Under the pieces are notes generated by a model. It searched no databases. It worked only from the letters and a program-made list of their open reading frames with translations, and was not told where the DNA came from. From Blastocladiella emersonii ATCC 22665 (taxonomy: Eukaryota; Blastocladiomycota; Blastocladiomycetes; Blastocladiales; Blastocladiaceae): 64,000 bases of DNA. The position numbers and the translations under genes were made by a program. Numbering within the stretch: the stretch's first letter is position 1; each line of letters begins with the position of its first letter. The stretch spans positions 434,001-498,000 of the forward strand of contig JANHCV010000015.1 of assembly GCA_025594325.1 (NCBI GenBank). The letters are read 5' to 3'. Below, in pieces: positions 39,093 to 49,070 of this stretch.

Positions 39093-41006
39093 ATGGATAT
39101 GACTTTTGGCAACGTTCAGCCAGGACTTGCTGCATCGTTTTTGGTGGCGGAAGCAGCGCCGCTCCCTGGTCTTCCGGCGCCGACCGATGCTCTTCTCCAG
39201 GGCGAGCAAAACCGTGCACACGCGCAGCGGCCGGTTTCGCTTCAACCGTGTGACCAGCCTCATTTGGACCCGCATGCGCTGCGCTTGCGTGCGGGCTTAA
39301 CTGCCGCGGACGAACGACTTGCCGCCCAGGAGGGCGTAGCGAACGCGCTTCGGACCGAACGCGACCAGCTTGGCACCGAACTTGCCGAAGCGCGCCGACG
39401 CGTGCGCGAGCTTCAAGCTGCCCATGCGGCTGAGCTCACAGCTGTCTGGGCGCAGCGCGACACGGCCGTTCGCGAGCGGAATGACGCCGTTGCATCGGCC
39501 GAGGACCTCGGCGCCGACCTTCGTATCGCCAAAATCAAGCTTACAGCGGCCGACGAGCTCCGTGAAGTCGCCGAGAACCGCGTCTCGCGACTCAAGGGCG
39601 AGCTCGACAGTTTTCGGAGCCAGCCAGCTGCGGCCTTACCCTGCCCTGCTTCGCTTACGGACGAGCTCTCTGCTACAAAACGAGACCTTGCGCAGGCTAC
39701 GGCGAAGCTTCACGCGGCCGAGACTCGTGCTGCCTCGCTTTCCGCCGAGCTCGACGCGACCCAGCTTGCTCTCACGCAGTCTCGCGACGATCACGCCAAG
39801 GTTTCCGCTTTGCTCTCTACCGCCGAGGATAGCATCGCCCACCTTACGGTGCAGGTCGACGAACTGACCGCGAACCGCGACGACCTTGCGGACCGGCTTG
39901 CTTCAGCCGAATCCCGCCTCTCTCAGTTGCCTCTGGAGCACGATGCGGAACTACGCCGGCTTGCGGGCGACCACACAAAGACCTCCAAGCTACTTTCCAT
40001 CGCCGACGGTAAGATTACCAGCTTTACGATGCAAATTGACAAACTGTCGACGGACCGCGACAGTCTCACTGAGCGGCTTGCCTTGTCCGAATCCAAACAC
40101 TCTCAGCTGATCCCCGAGCACGACGCGACGCTGCGGCAACTTGCTCAAGCCGAGTCCATGGCTCACGTTTCGGCCGCCGAACTCGCGACCGTCAAGGCGG
40201 CCCACAAGTCAACGCGAATTGCATTGGTCGAGTCCACGACGCGGATCGGCGAGCTTACGTCCCGCTCGCTTGCTGCAGAACAGTCGACTGCAAAGCTTGC
40301 CAAACAGCTTAATGAAACTAAATCCGCCACTCCCAACCAGGATTCGCGTATTGCGGGCTTGACGATGGAGCTTAGCCAGACTCGCTCAAAGCTTCGCATT
40401 GAATCCGAGGCGTGCGCGCTTTTCAGCGAGAAATACGAACGTGCTTCAGCTGATCTCAAGGAATCTCGAGGCGCGATCGCCCAGCTCCGTCGCGAAAACG
40501 AGCAGCTTTCTCTTTGACGCATCACGCTCTCGGAGCAGGGCATCCGCGCCCCGCATCTTCCGGACGAGGCAGTTGCACGCTGGGCTAGCGTGGACCCGAC
40601 CACGGCGATCCGCCGGTACCCGCTCTCTGAGCCGCTTCAAGCTCTTTTGGACAACGTGCGCGCTTCCGCCTTCCAAATGCTCAAGTACGTTGAGCAAGGC
40701 AAGGTCCCGCTTCCGGAAGCGATTCGCGGCGCCTGGTCGGCTGTCCGCGTTCAAATCGACGCGGCGTTCGTCGAGCGAGAGCGCGCCCATCTTGACAGCT
40801 GCCTCGTGCTCCTCAAGGAGGCGGAAAACAGGTGTCACAACCTTGCGATATGCGGCCAGGCTCGTTTGGCTCGTACCCTCGCCGACCAAGCCGCCGCTAA
40901 GGCTGGTGATCAGGTTAACGCGTCAGCAAGCGCTGTTGCGGCTTCTCAAGCGCAGCTGGACACGAGCGACCCGCGCCAGTCCAAGCGACGCCGGACTGAC
41001 GCATAG
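39093..41006 (+). pseudogene. Coiled-coil gene 6 (KRRRT subfamily) with one in-frame TGA
   Basis: Starts MDMTFGNVQPG. 474 residues of coiled coil (LRTERDQLGTELAEARRRVR, VWAQRDTAVRERNDAVASAE, LDATQLALTQSRDDHAK) run to TGA at 40515-40517. The same frame then continues without further stop through the subfamily C-terminal domain (VARWASVDPTTAIRRYPLSE .. EAIRGAWSAVRVQIDAAFVE) to the basic end SKRRRTDA at 41006. Everything except the single TGA is as in genes 8 and 9. TGA followed by C is a comparatively leaky stop, so readthrough is conceivable; a point mutation from CGA is simpler. Confidence 0.8.
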
Positions 41007-41358
41007 GTCCCGAGTCAGATCTTGCGTCGTTCTCTCGTGCATTTCGCTAATATCATTGTTTTTTGTTCCAATCTGATCGTTTTTTTTTTGCACTTTCTCA
41101 GTTGGTGGTCGATGGTACACTCTTAGCGGCGGAGAGTGCGATGTGCGGGTCGATGAGCTCTCCAAGTGACCCGATGTGCGCTTGAACTTCGCAACGAGCG
41201 GGGCGTGTGCGCTCGCGGCGAGCAGTGGGACGCGTCGCGATATCACGCCATGATTCAGGAAAACACGTGCGTGGAGTCACCCCCAGATTTCTCAATACAT
41301 GCGCCACAGGCTGCGAGCCCGCGCTTGCTCTCTAGAGCACACAAAAACAACGAAACTA
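41007..41358. other. Intergenic, AT-rich 3' zone and promoter of locus 7
   Basis: 41040-41100 is T-rich, likely a polyadenylation zone. The GATATC motif lies at 41230-41248. No gene seen. Confidence 0.55.
41230..41248 (+). promoter_or_regulatory. Motif ACGCGTCGCGATATCACGC upstream of locus 7
   Basis: Exact match to the gene 6 copy, 129 bp before the ATG at 41359. Confidence 0.6.
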
Positions 41359-41780
41359 ATGGATCCGACTTCCAGCAACGTTGAGCCGGAACCCGGTGCA
41401 GCGTTGTCATTCCTGGACCAGGCCGTGACGACTGAAGCTGAGCTCCAGGGCGACCCGCAACCTGCTTTCTTGCATCATCCACTTTCCGTTCTTCCACTCG
41501 CTTAACTTCACCATGACCCAAACATGCTCCCCTCGCGCGAAGGCTTGTCCGCAGCAGACGCACGACTTGCTGCCAAAGAGCGCGTGGTGCTTGTTCTCCG
41601 GACCGAACGCGACCAGCTTGGTGATGAACTTACCCAAGCACGACAGCGGATCCGGGAGCTTCAATCTTCTCACGCAACCGAGCTCGCCGCCGTCTGGGCC
41701 CAACGCGACACCGCTGTCCGCGAGCGCAATGACGCCGTCGCATAGCTCGCAGCCCAAAGCGGCCCCGGACGGGACCATAG
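41359..41780 (+). pseudogene. Coiled-coil locus 7, internally deleted copy
   Basis: Starts MDPTSSNVEPE in the family leader. It has TAA at 41503 (where sisters read Gln: LPLAQ) and continues in frame with SAADARLAAKERVVLVLRTE .. RDTAVRERNDAVA to TAG at 41743. Directly after that stop comes CCCAAAGCG and GGACGG sequence matching the last codons of genes 8 and 9 (PKRRRT end). So about 1.4 kb of coil and C-terminal domain is missing. Not able to make a normal product. Confidence 0.85.
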
Positions 41781-42167
41781 GTCCTGAAGCAATCAACTCA
41801 TAAATTTTATCATCATGTTTGCACATTCTTACCTTTTTCTTCACATGACATCCGCAAGCGAGAAGAACGCGTCAGTGTCGCGTGTCTCGCGCTAGGCGTG
41901 TCCTGAACATCATTTCACAACGCGTATTGTTGGGACCGGTCAGTGCTGGGCCCCGAGCTCGGCTTGTAGGAGAACCCGCGTTGTCGTTTTGTTTCCGTTT
42001 CTGTGCGCACTGCTGTCAACGCTGCGTTCGCGGTGTGCGATGGGACGTGTCGCGATATCACGCGGGTAATCAGGTGCGTGGCGCCGCCTCGCCCTGCTTC
42101 ACACACGACAGCACGGGCGCAAGCACAACGTTCCTTCACTCGCTCACTCCACCAAACAACGAAGCTA
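41781..42167. other. Intergenic, promoter of gene 8
   Basis: AT-rich 3' zone of locus 7, then the upstream region of gene 8 with its GATATC motif at 42045-42063. No gene seen. Confidence 0.55.
42045..42063 (+). promoter_or_regulatory. Motif ACGTGTCGCGATATCACGC upstream of gene 8
   Basis: One mismatch to the gene 6 copy; 123 bp before the ATG. Confidence 0.6.
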
Positions 42168-43991
42168 ATGGATCCGACTTCCGGCAACGTCCAGCCGGGA
42201 CACGGGGCCGCCTTGTTGCTTGCGGCGGCGGGGCTGCTGCCCGATCAAATGGCGGCACCCGAAGCTCAACCCCAGGGCGGGCCGCAGCCTGCTGCTCCCT
42301 TACATCAAGCAGCTTCAATTCTTCCGCTCGCCCAACCTCAGCTTGAGCCGGACGCGCTTCGCTTGCGTAAGGATCTGTCCGATGCGAACCGTCGACTCGC
42401 CGTCCAAGAGCGCATGACGGATGCGCTTCGAACCGAATGCGATCAACTCGGCGCCGAGCTTAGCGAATCGCGGCGACACTTGCGAGAGCTTCGAACCTCG
42501 CATGCGGCCGAGCTTGCCACTATCTGTGCCCAACGCGACGCCGCCGTACGCGAACGCGATGCCGCTATTCGCGAACTCGACGACGCAATCGCATCGGCAG
42601 AAGACCTCGGTACCCAGTTTCGCATAACCAACATCAAGCTCGCTGGCGCCGACGAGATTCGCCAACTTGCCGATACTCGCGCTTCTCGGCTCAAGGACGA
42701 GCTGGACAGAGCTCGGAACCAGCCATCTACGGCTACCCCCGATCTCACCAACGAGCTTGCTGCCGCACAGCAACAACTCGCTCAGGCCACAACGATGCTT
42801 CACGCGGTCGAGACTCGCGCTGCCACGCTCGCCGCCGAGCTCAATGCGACCCAGCTTGCCCTCACGCAGTCTCGGGACAACCACGCCAAGGCTTCGGACT
42901 TGCTCTCGACCGCCGAGGACAACATCGCCAGTTTTACAACGCAAGTCAACGAACTGACTGCGAACCGCAACGAGCTTGCGGAACGACTTGCTTCAACCGA
43001 ATCCAGGCTTTCTCAGCTGCTCCCGGAGCACGATGCGACGCTGCGCCAGCTTGCACAAACCAAGTTCACGGCTCAATCTTCGGCCGCCGAACTCGCAGCC
43101 GTCAAGGCGGCACACGATGCCGCGCTTCGCACGCTGGCTGATTCCAATGCGCGGATCGACGAACTTACCTCTTGCTTGCTTGCATCCAAGCAATCGACCG
43201 CAAAGCTTACCAGCCAGCTCAATGCCGCCGAATCCGACGCACTCAAGCGGACTACGCGCATTACAGACTTGCAGTCCGAGCTTGACCAGACCCGCGAGCA
43301 GTGTCGCTTACAGACTGCTCAGGTCGCAGAACTGCGAGGAAAGTACGAAATTGCGCTTGCCGAGCGCGCCGCACTTAACGCGGATCATTCAGAAGCAGCG
43401 CAGCGGATTCATCTTCTTCAACAGGAAAACGAGCGGCTTACCGAAGCGATGGAGCTCGGTATTCCCTATCTGGTTAGCACCAACGAAGACTTGGCAGACT
43501 GGGCTGGTGTTGATTCGAGCGTCGTCATCCAAAAGTATCCACTTGGGGAGCCGCTTCAGACGGTTCTGGACAAAGTACGCCAGATGGGACGCAGATTCTT
43601 CGCGCAAATCGAAGTGGGTAAACTTGCTCAACCATGCGCGATTCGCGGCGACTGGTCGGAAGTTGATTGGGAACTTGATCCGGAGTGGGACGAGCGCGAG
43701 CACATTCATCGTCATAACTGCGTTGCGTACCTCAACAAGGCGTTTTCCGAATGCTTTCATCTTGTCAAGTTCGCAACTGCACGCAATGCTCTTTTACTGC
43801 GCGATGGAACCCTGGCGAAAGAGAAGGGTGGACCGGAGGCGCCCACGACCGCGGTAACGGCTCAAGAAGCGCCGTTGGACGTGGATGAGGAGCCTTTGGT
43901 CGTGGCGGAGTCGTTGGTCGCGGAGGAGGCGTCGGTCGTGGAAGAGCCCGAAGGCCTGCGCCGCCCAAAGCGACGCCGGACGGCAGAGTAG
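42168..43991 (+). CDS. Coiled-coil protein of the KRRRT subfamily, gene 8
   Basis: 607 residues from MDPTSGNVQPG; the longer open frame upstream is disregarded because all sisters start here. Residues about 60-430 form a continuous coiled coil (ALRTECDQLGAELSESRRHL, LDDAIASAEDLGTQFRITNI, LNATQLALTQSRDNHAK, LQSELDQTREQCRLQTAQVA). Then comes a roughly 110-residue domain: LADWAGVDSSVVIQKYPLGE, PLQTVLDKVRQMG, AIRGDWSEVDWELDPEWDER. After an acidic stretch the protein ends RRPKRRRTAE, a likely nuclear localisation signal. I do not recognise the domain. Intact. Confidence 0.83.
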   Translation: MDPTSGNVQPGHGAALLLAAAGLLPDQMAAPEAQPQGGPQPAAPLHQAASILPLAQPQLEPDALRLRKDLSDANRRLAVQERMTDALRTECDQLGAELSESRRHLRELRTSHAAELATICAQRDAAVRERDAAIRELDDAIASAEDLGTQFRITNIKLAGADEIRQLADTRASRLKDELDRARNQPSTATPDLTNELAAAQQQLAQATTMLHAVETRAATLAAELNATQLALTQSRDNHAKASDLLSTAEDNIASFTTQVNELTANRNELAERLASTESRLSQLLPEHDATLRQLAQTKFTAQSSAAELAAVKAAHDAALRTLADSNARIDELTSCLLASKQSTAKLTSQLNAAESDALKRTTRITDLQSELDQTREQCRLQTAQVAELRGKYEIALAERAALNADHSEAAQRIHLLQQENERLTEAMELGIPYLVSTNEDLADWAGVDSSVVIQKYPLGEPLQTVLDKVRQMGRRFFAQIEVGKLAQPCAIRGDWSEVDWELDPEWDEREHIHRHNCVAYLNKAFSECFHLVKFATARNALLLRDGTLAKEKGGPEAPTTAVTAQEAPLDVDEEPLVVAESLVAEEASVVEEPEGLRRPKRRRTAE

Positions 43992-44499
43992 TTTTCAAAC
44001 ATAAATAACTTGTTTTGTATTGTTCAACGTTTATCTACATTTATCTATTCGAAGAAACGCGTCAGTGTCTCATGTCTCTCGCGCTCATCGTGACCCGAAA
44101 CGTGATTTCGAGACGCATGCCAAGCTGCTCAGTGTCAGCGACCGAGCCCCCTTTCGCGTTCAAGTGCAATCGCCGAATCGATGTAGTTACTCGTAACTGG
44201 CAACTGCGAGCTCATGTTGCGAACAAAAATTGGGAAGCAAAATTGATGATGTTTCTTGATACGCTCCTGGTATACAACACACATTTTCTACCACACGTCG
44301 GTGCTTTCTTTCCGTTCTTCCCCTCAATACCGCCGACGGTCCGTTCGCGGTGAGCGAGGAGACGCGTCGCAATATCACGCCGCTCGTCAGGAGACCTCGT
44401 GAGTGGCGCCGCCTCGCCATTTTCGTTCTCGCAACAGACAGCATCAGTCGCCGTGCTCGCGCATCCTCCGCTCGCTCGCTTGACCAAACAACGAAGCTA
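43992..44499. other. Intergenic, promoter of gene 9
   Basis: AT-rich beginning. 44040-44130 resembles 46340-46460 downstream of gene 9 (shared CGTGATTTCGMGACGC and CCGAGCC), so 3' flanks were duplicated with the genes. GATATC-like motif at 44362-44380. No gene seen. Confidence 0.6.
44362..44380 (+). promoter_or_regulatory. Motif ACGCGTCGCAATATCACGC upstream of gene 9
   Basis: One mismatch to the gene 6 copy; 138 bp before the ATG. Confidence 0.55.
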
Positions 44500-46278
44500 A
44501 TGGATCAGACTTCCGGCAACGTCCAGCCGGGACCCAATGCAACGCTGCCGCCGCTCGCGGCAGCACAGCTCGCTGGTCACGCGGCGGCGGCCGAAGCGCA
44601 AATCGCGGGCGAGCCGCGACCTGCTTCACTTCTACCGCTTTCCCAACCTCGACTGGACGCGAATACGCTCCGGTTGCGTGGCGACTTGTTGGACGCGAAT
44701 CAGCGACTTGCCGCCAAAGAGCGCATCGCGGTCGTCCTCCGCACAGAGTGCGACCAGCTTGGCAACGAGCTCGCCGAAGCGCGGCGGCGAGTGCGTGAGC
44801 TCCAAGATGCCCATGCGACCGAGCTTGCCGCCGTTCGCGCCCAACTCGGCTCCGCGATCCGCGAACGTAACGACGCGACCGCATCAACCGAGGACCTCGG
44901 CACCCAGCTTCGCATCGCCAACGTCAAGCTCGCCGCTTCTGACGAACTTCATGAGCTTGCCGATACTCGCGCCTCTCGACTCAAGACGGAGCTGGACAGG
45001 GTTCGGAACCATACGCTTACACCTGCTCCCGAGATTGCTTCTCTTACGAACGAGCTTGCTGTCGCGCAACAACAGCTGGCGCAGGCCACGACGAAGCTCG
45101 AAGCGGCCGAAACTCGTGCTGCCACGCTTGCCGCCGAGCTCGATACGACTCAGCTTGCTCTCACGCAGTCTCGCGACGACCAGGCCAAGGTTTCCGCTTT
45201 GCTCTCGACCGCCGAGGGCGACATCGCCAGCTTGACGACGCAAGTCGACGAGATGACCGCGAACCGCGACGATCTTGCGGAACGACTTGCTTTGTCCGAA
45301 TCGCGACTTTCTAAACTGACTCCGGAGCACGACGCGGCCCTGCGCAAGCTTGAGCAGGCCGAGTCTGCGGCGAACGCTTCAGCCGTCGAGCTTGCTGCCG
45401 TCAAGGCGGCGCACGATGCGACGCTTCGTACGCTGGCCGAATCCAAGGCGCGGGTCGACGAACTTACCTCTCCCTCAATTACATCTGAGCAATCGACAGC
45501 AAAGCTTACCGACCAGCTCAATGTTGCCGAATCGAGCTTGCTTACGCAGAACGCGCGTGTGACGGACTTGCAGACCGAGCTTGATCAGAATCGCGAGGAG
45601 TGTCGCTTGCAATCCGAACAGCTTGCAGAGCTTCAAGTCAAGCATGACACTGCTCTTGTTCAGCATGCGGCTGCCAAGGCCGAACATGGGGCAGCTGCAG
45701 CTGAGGTCCTTCGTCTCAAGTCGGAAATCTGGCGGCTTTCCGCTGCGATAGAACAAGGCGTCTGGTACCCAGAGTTTACCAATGAAACGATTGCGCGCTG
45801 GGCCGGCGTGGATCCGAGCACCGTGATTGAGAAACATCCGCTTTCTGCAGCGCTTCAAACTCTCTTGGTCAAGGTTCGGGTTTCCACGTTGCATATCTTT
45901 CGGTGTATCGAATCGGGGAAAATCCCGTACTCCGCTGCGATTCGTGGAGAGTGGTCCGCCGTCCGTGTTCAAATCGACACATCATTCGTTGAGCGGGAGA
46001 GCGCCCATCTTGCTCGCTGTTTGGAGCTCTTCAAGGAGGCAGACGCCGAAGCCCTTAAGCTCACCGATTGCGCCCGGGACCGGTTGGGTCGTATGCTCGC
46101 CGATGCTGCTGCAAAGGAAGCAGGTGATGCAGGCGCACCAGCAACCACGTCAGCACCCACACCATCAACCACGCCATCACCCGCCCCAACGACCACGCCC
46201 GCAGCGTCTGGGGCTCAACCGGCTCCAAGCGGGCCTGAAGGCCCTCGCCGCTCAAAGCGACGCCGGACGGGAGCATAG
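44500..46278 (+). CDS. Coiled-coil protein of the KRRRT subfamily, gene 9
   Basis: 592 residues from MDQTSGNVQPG. Plan as gene 8: Ala-rich N-terminus; coil with VVLRTECDQLGNELAEARRR, VRAQLGSAIRERNDATASTE, LDTTQLALTQSRDDQAK; C-terminal domain IARWAGVDPSTVIEKHPLSA, ALQTLLVKVRVS, AAIRGEWSAVRVQIDTSFVE, RESAHLARCLELFKEAD; then a Thr/Pro-rich spacer (TTSAPTPSTTPSPAPTTTPA) and the basic end RRSKRRRTGA. The shared AIRGxWSxV and FxERExxH wording with gene 6 defines the domain. Intact and likely expressed. Confidence 0.83.
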   Translation: MDQTSGNVQPGPNATLPPLAAAQLAGHAAAAEAQIAGEPRPASLLPLSQPRLDANTLRLRGDLLDANQRLAAKERIAVVLRTECDQLGNELAEARRRVRELQDAHATELAAVRAQLGSAIRERNDATASTEDLGTQLRIANVKLAASDELHELADTRASRLKTELDRVRNHTLTPAPEIASLTNELAVAQQQLAQATTKLEAAETRAATLAAELDTTQLALTQSRDDQAKVSALLSTAEGDIASLTTQVDEMTANRDDLAERLALSESRLSKLTPEHDAALRKLEQAESAANASAVELAAVKAAHDATLRTLAESKARVDELTSPSITSEQSTAKLTDQLNVAESSLLTQNARVTDLQTELDQNREECRLQSEQLAELQVKHDTALVQHAAAKAEHGAAAAEVLRLKSEIWRLSAAIEQGVWYPEFTNETIARWAGVDPSTVIEKHPLSAALQTLLVKVRVSTLHIFRCIESGKIPYSAAIRGEWSAVRVQIDTSFVERESAHLARCLELFKEADAEALKLTDCARDRLGRMLADAAAKEAGDAGAPATTSAPTPSTTPSPAPTTTPAASGAQPAPSGPEGPRRSKRRRTGA

Positions 46279-46590
46279 CTTCTGAACCAACTGTCTCATG
46301 TTTCTGTACTGTTCATTGCCTGATACACATTTAGTTGTCTCGTCTAACGTCCGTGAGCGAGGAAAACGCGTGAGTGTCTCATGTCTCTCGCGGTCAGCGT
46401 GACCTGAAACGTGATTTCGCGACGCGTCCCGAGCCGCTCGGTGCCAGCGACCGAGCCCATTTCGCGTTCACGCACAATTGCTGACCCGACGTAGTTGCTT
46501 GTCACCAGCGGCTGAAAACTCAAGTCGCGGACGATATTGGGGGAGCAAAACTGATGATGATTCTCTATACACGCTGCTAGCTCTACACCC

Positions 46591-49070
46591 TCACCCCCGC
46601 GCAGGCGCCTTCTTCCCCTTCTTCTCCTTCGCCCCCTCGCTGCCGATCCGCTCGCGGCGCAACCGCTGCACAACCTCGGCCATAGCCTCGACGCGCTCGA
46701 CTCGGCCCTGGCTGACGTACAGGAGCTGGTGGGTCCCATCGAGCCGTTTCGCCTCGTACTCGCGGTTGACGCGCTGGACCTCGGCCTCGGCGGCATCCTC
46801 GCCGTCCTCGCCCCCACCCACGTCCTCGTCACCGATCGCGCCGCCCTCGATGACGCGCTGGACGAACCAGACGTCGTGCGAGACAATGACCACCGCGCCC
46901 TCGAAGTTGCGGATCGCGCGGGTGAGGGCGACGATACTCGCCATATCCTGGTGATTCGTGCCCTCGTCACAAACGATCACGTGCGGGTTCGCGACACACG
47001 CGCGGGCGAGCGTCAGCTTCGCGCGCTGGCCGCCGCTGAGCTGCGCGACGGGGACGTGCCCGAGACTGCCGAGCCCGAACGCGCCGAGGTGCGCGTGCGG
47101 GTCGGTCGCGGGGATACCCGCGGCGCGCTGCCATTCGGCGACGAGCGCCGCGGGGGTCGCGGACTCGGGGACGTCGTCGAGCAGGTGCTGCGCCATGAAC
47201 CCGACGCGGACGCCGGGCGCCGTGGTCACGGTGCCCGAGGACACGGGCAGGGTGCCAGCGATCACGCTGGCGCACACGGTCTTGCCCTGGCCGTTCCGCC
47301 CAACGAGGGCGATGCGGGAGCGCGGGGCGAGCGACAGGGTCACGCCGGCGAGCGCGGGGGCGGCGGCGCCGCGGAACTTGACGCTGACGTTGTCGAGCTG
47401 CATGAGCATGGCGCCGCCGGGCCCGCCCGTCGACCGACGCGCGGCCGGGGTCGGGAACTTGAAGACGACGCGCGGGTCCGGGACCTCGAGCTGGACGGCG
47501 GGGCGGACGTCAAAGAAGTAGCCCGCGCGGTTGCTGACCTTGAACTTTTTCCCGTCGAGCGTCTTCTCCATGCCGAGGCGGTCGATGCGTTTCGCCTTGG
47601 ACGCGGCCTGGTTGAGGGCCTTGTCGTTGCCCGTGGCCTTCGCGATGCGGACGTTGCGGGTGATCTGCGCCTGGAGGCGGGCGCGGTTCTTCTCGATGTT
47701 CAGGGCTTGGCGCTCGAGGTTGGTGCGCATCTCGCGCGACGCGGCCTCGTACGCCGATAGCGTGCCGTCAAAGTACGTCAGCTGCTTGTCCTTGAGCCAG
47801 ATCAGCTCCTCGCCCACGGCCTCGATGAAGTCGCGGTCGTGCGAGATCACGACCACGGTCTGCGAGAGGGTTTGGATGTACTCCTGGAGCCTGTTTTGGG
47901 GTTTGGGGGTTAGTGATCGGCCGCGGGCGGGAGCGAAAGACGAGAAGGAGTAGCGTACCAGAGCTTGGACGGCAAGCAGAGATTGTTCGTCGGTTCGTCA
48001 AAAACCGTGATGTCGTGCGAGTCGAGGAACAGCGCGCGCGCGAGTCCGGCACGCATACGCCACCCGCCCGACAGACTGGCGAGCGTCTGGTGCATGGTCT
48101 GGTCGGTGAACCCGAGCCCGGACAGGATCGACTTGGCGCGGGCCTCGCGCTCGTCGTCGTTGTACTGCTCGAGGTGCTCGTAGCACTCCTCGAGCAGCTG
48201 GTGCGCGTCGGCGACCGTCGGCAGCTTCACGTCGCCCGCGGCGCTCGGGTCGAGCGAGGCGACGGCGTCGACGAGCGCGTCGAGCTGGTTCTCGGCGGCG
48301 ATCAGGTCGGTGCGCGCCACGGCGCCGCGTGCGCCCGAGCGGTGGTCGGCGATCCGGCGGGCCTCGACGAGCCGCTCGGTCGCGCGGCGGACCCAGATGG
48401 CGTATGCGGCGGCGACGGCGGCGGCCGGGGTGCCGTCGTCGAGCAGCGCGTGCTCGAGCGCCGTGACGTCGGCCTTGAGCTGGTTGTAGACCGTGTCGGC
48501 GGCGAGCAGAACCGAGTACGGCGTGCCGTCGGTGCCGACGGAATCGGCGGCGTGCTGGTCGACCATGACGACGCGCACGTTGGCGGGGAACCCGGTCATG
48601 CGCAGCGACGCGATCGAGCGGAGAAGACACGACTTGCCGGTGCCGTTCATGCCGCACAGGACGTAGCGGCGGCCGGTGCGCAGCACGAGGCGCGCGTCCG
48701 ACACCAGCTCGCGGCCGGCCATGGACACGGTGACGCCCTCGAGGATCACGTCGCGCAGCTCCGTCTCGAGCGTCGCCTCGTGGAACCGCGAGACCTGCGA
48801 CGTGGCGACGAGCAGGTTGTCGTCGTCGGCGACGGCGAGGGCGGCGGCCGAGGCGCGCGTCGTGGTCGGGGTGGGGCCATCGGCGGTGGCGGGTGCCGGC
48901 GACGCCGTGGCCTTGCGCGAGCGCGCGGACGCGGGCTTCGCGGCCTTGGAGGCGGCGCGCGAGGCCTTGGCGGCGGCGCGCGCGGCCTTGCCCGAGAGCG
49001 GGGCCTTGACCTCGTCCTCGGTGAAGAGCTGGACGGCGGGGCGGGTCGACGAGCGCTGGCCGAACATCAT
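46591..49070 (-). CDS. ABC-F family ATPase (translation or ribosome-associated type)
   Basis: Exons 49070-47959 and 47890-46591 encode 803 residues with two ABC cassettes and no membrane segment, the ABC-F layout. NBD1: Walker A GMNGTGKS near residue 138, signature LSGGWRMR, Walker B ITVFDEPTNNL. The linker helix (RTNLERQALNIEKNRARLQA) is charged as usual. NBD2: Walker A GRNGQGKT, signature LSGGQRAK, Walker B VIVCDEGTNHQDM, where the usual DEPTNHLD reads DEGTNHQD. The N-terminus is Ala/Lys-rich and basic; the C-terminus ends KEKKGKKAPARG. ABC-F proteins bind ribosomes and act in translation or biogenesis. Which subfamily (GCN20, ARB1, NEW1/ELF1 type) I cannot decide. It shares its upstream region with the divergent chitin deacetylase gene. 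Confidence 0.93.

Noticed and set aside
27884-40517. Selenocysteine at the in-frame TGA codons
   Set aside because: The positions aligned to paralogues are Arg or other non-Cys residues, and no redox motif surrounds them.
29018-46278. Coiled-coil array as remains of a chromodomain retrotransposon
   Set aside because: No reverse transcriptase, integrase, protease or long terminal repeats are visible; genes have individual promoters and conserved starts.
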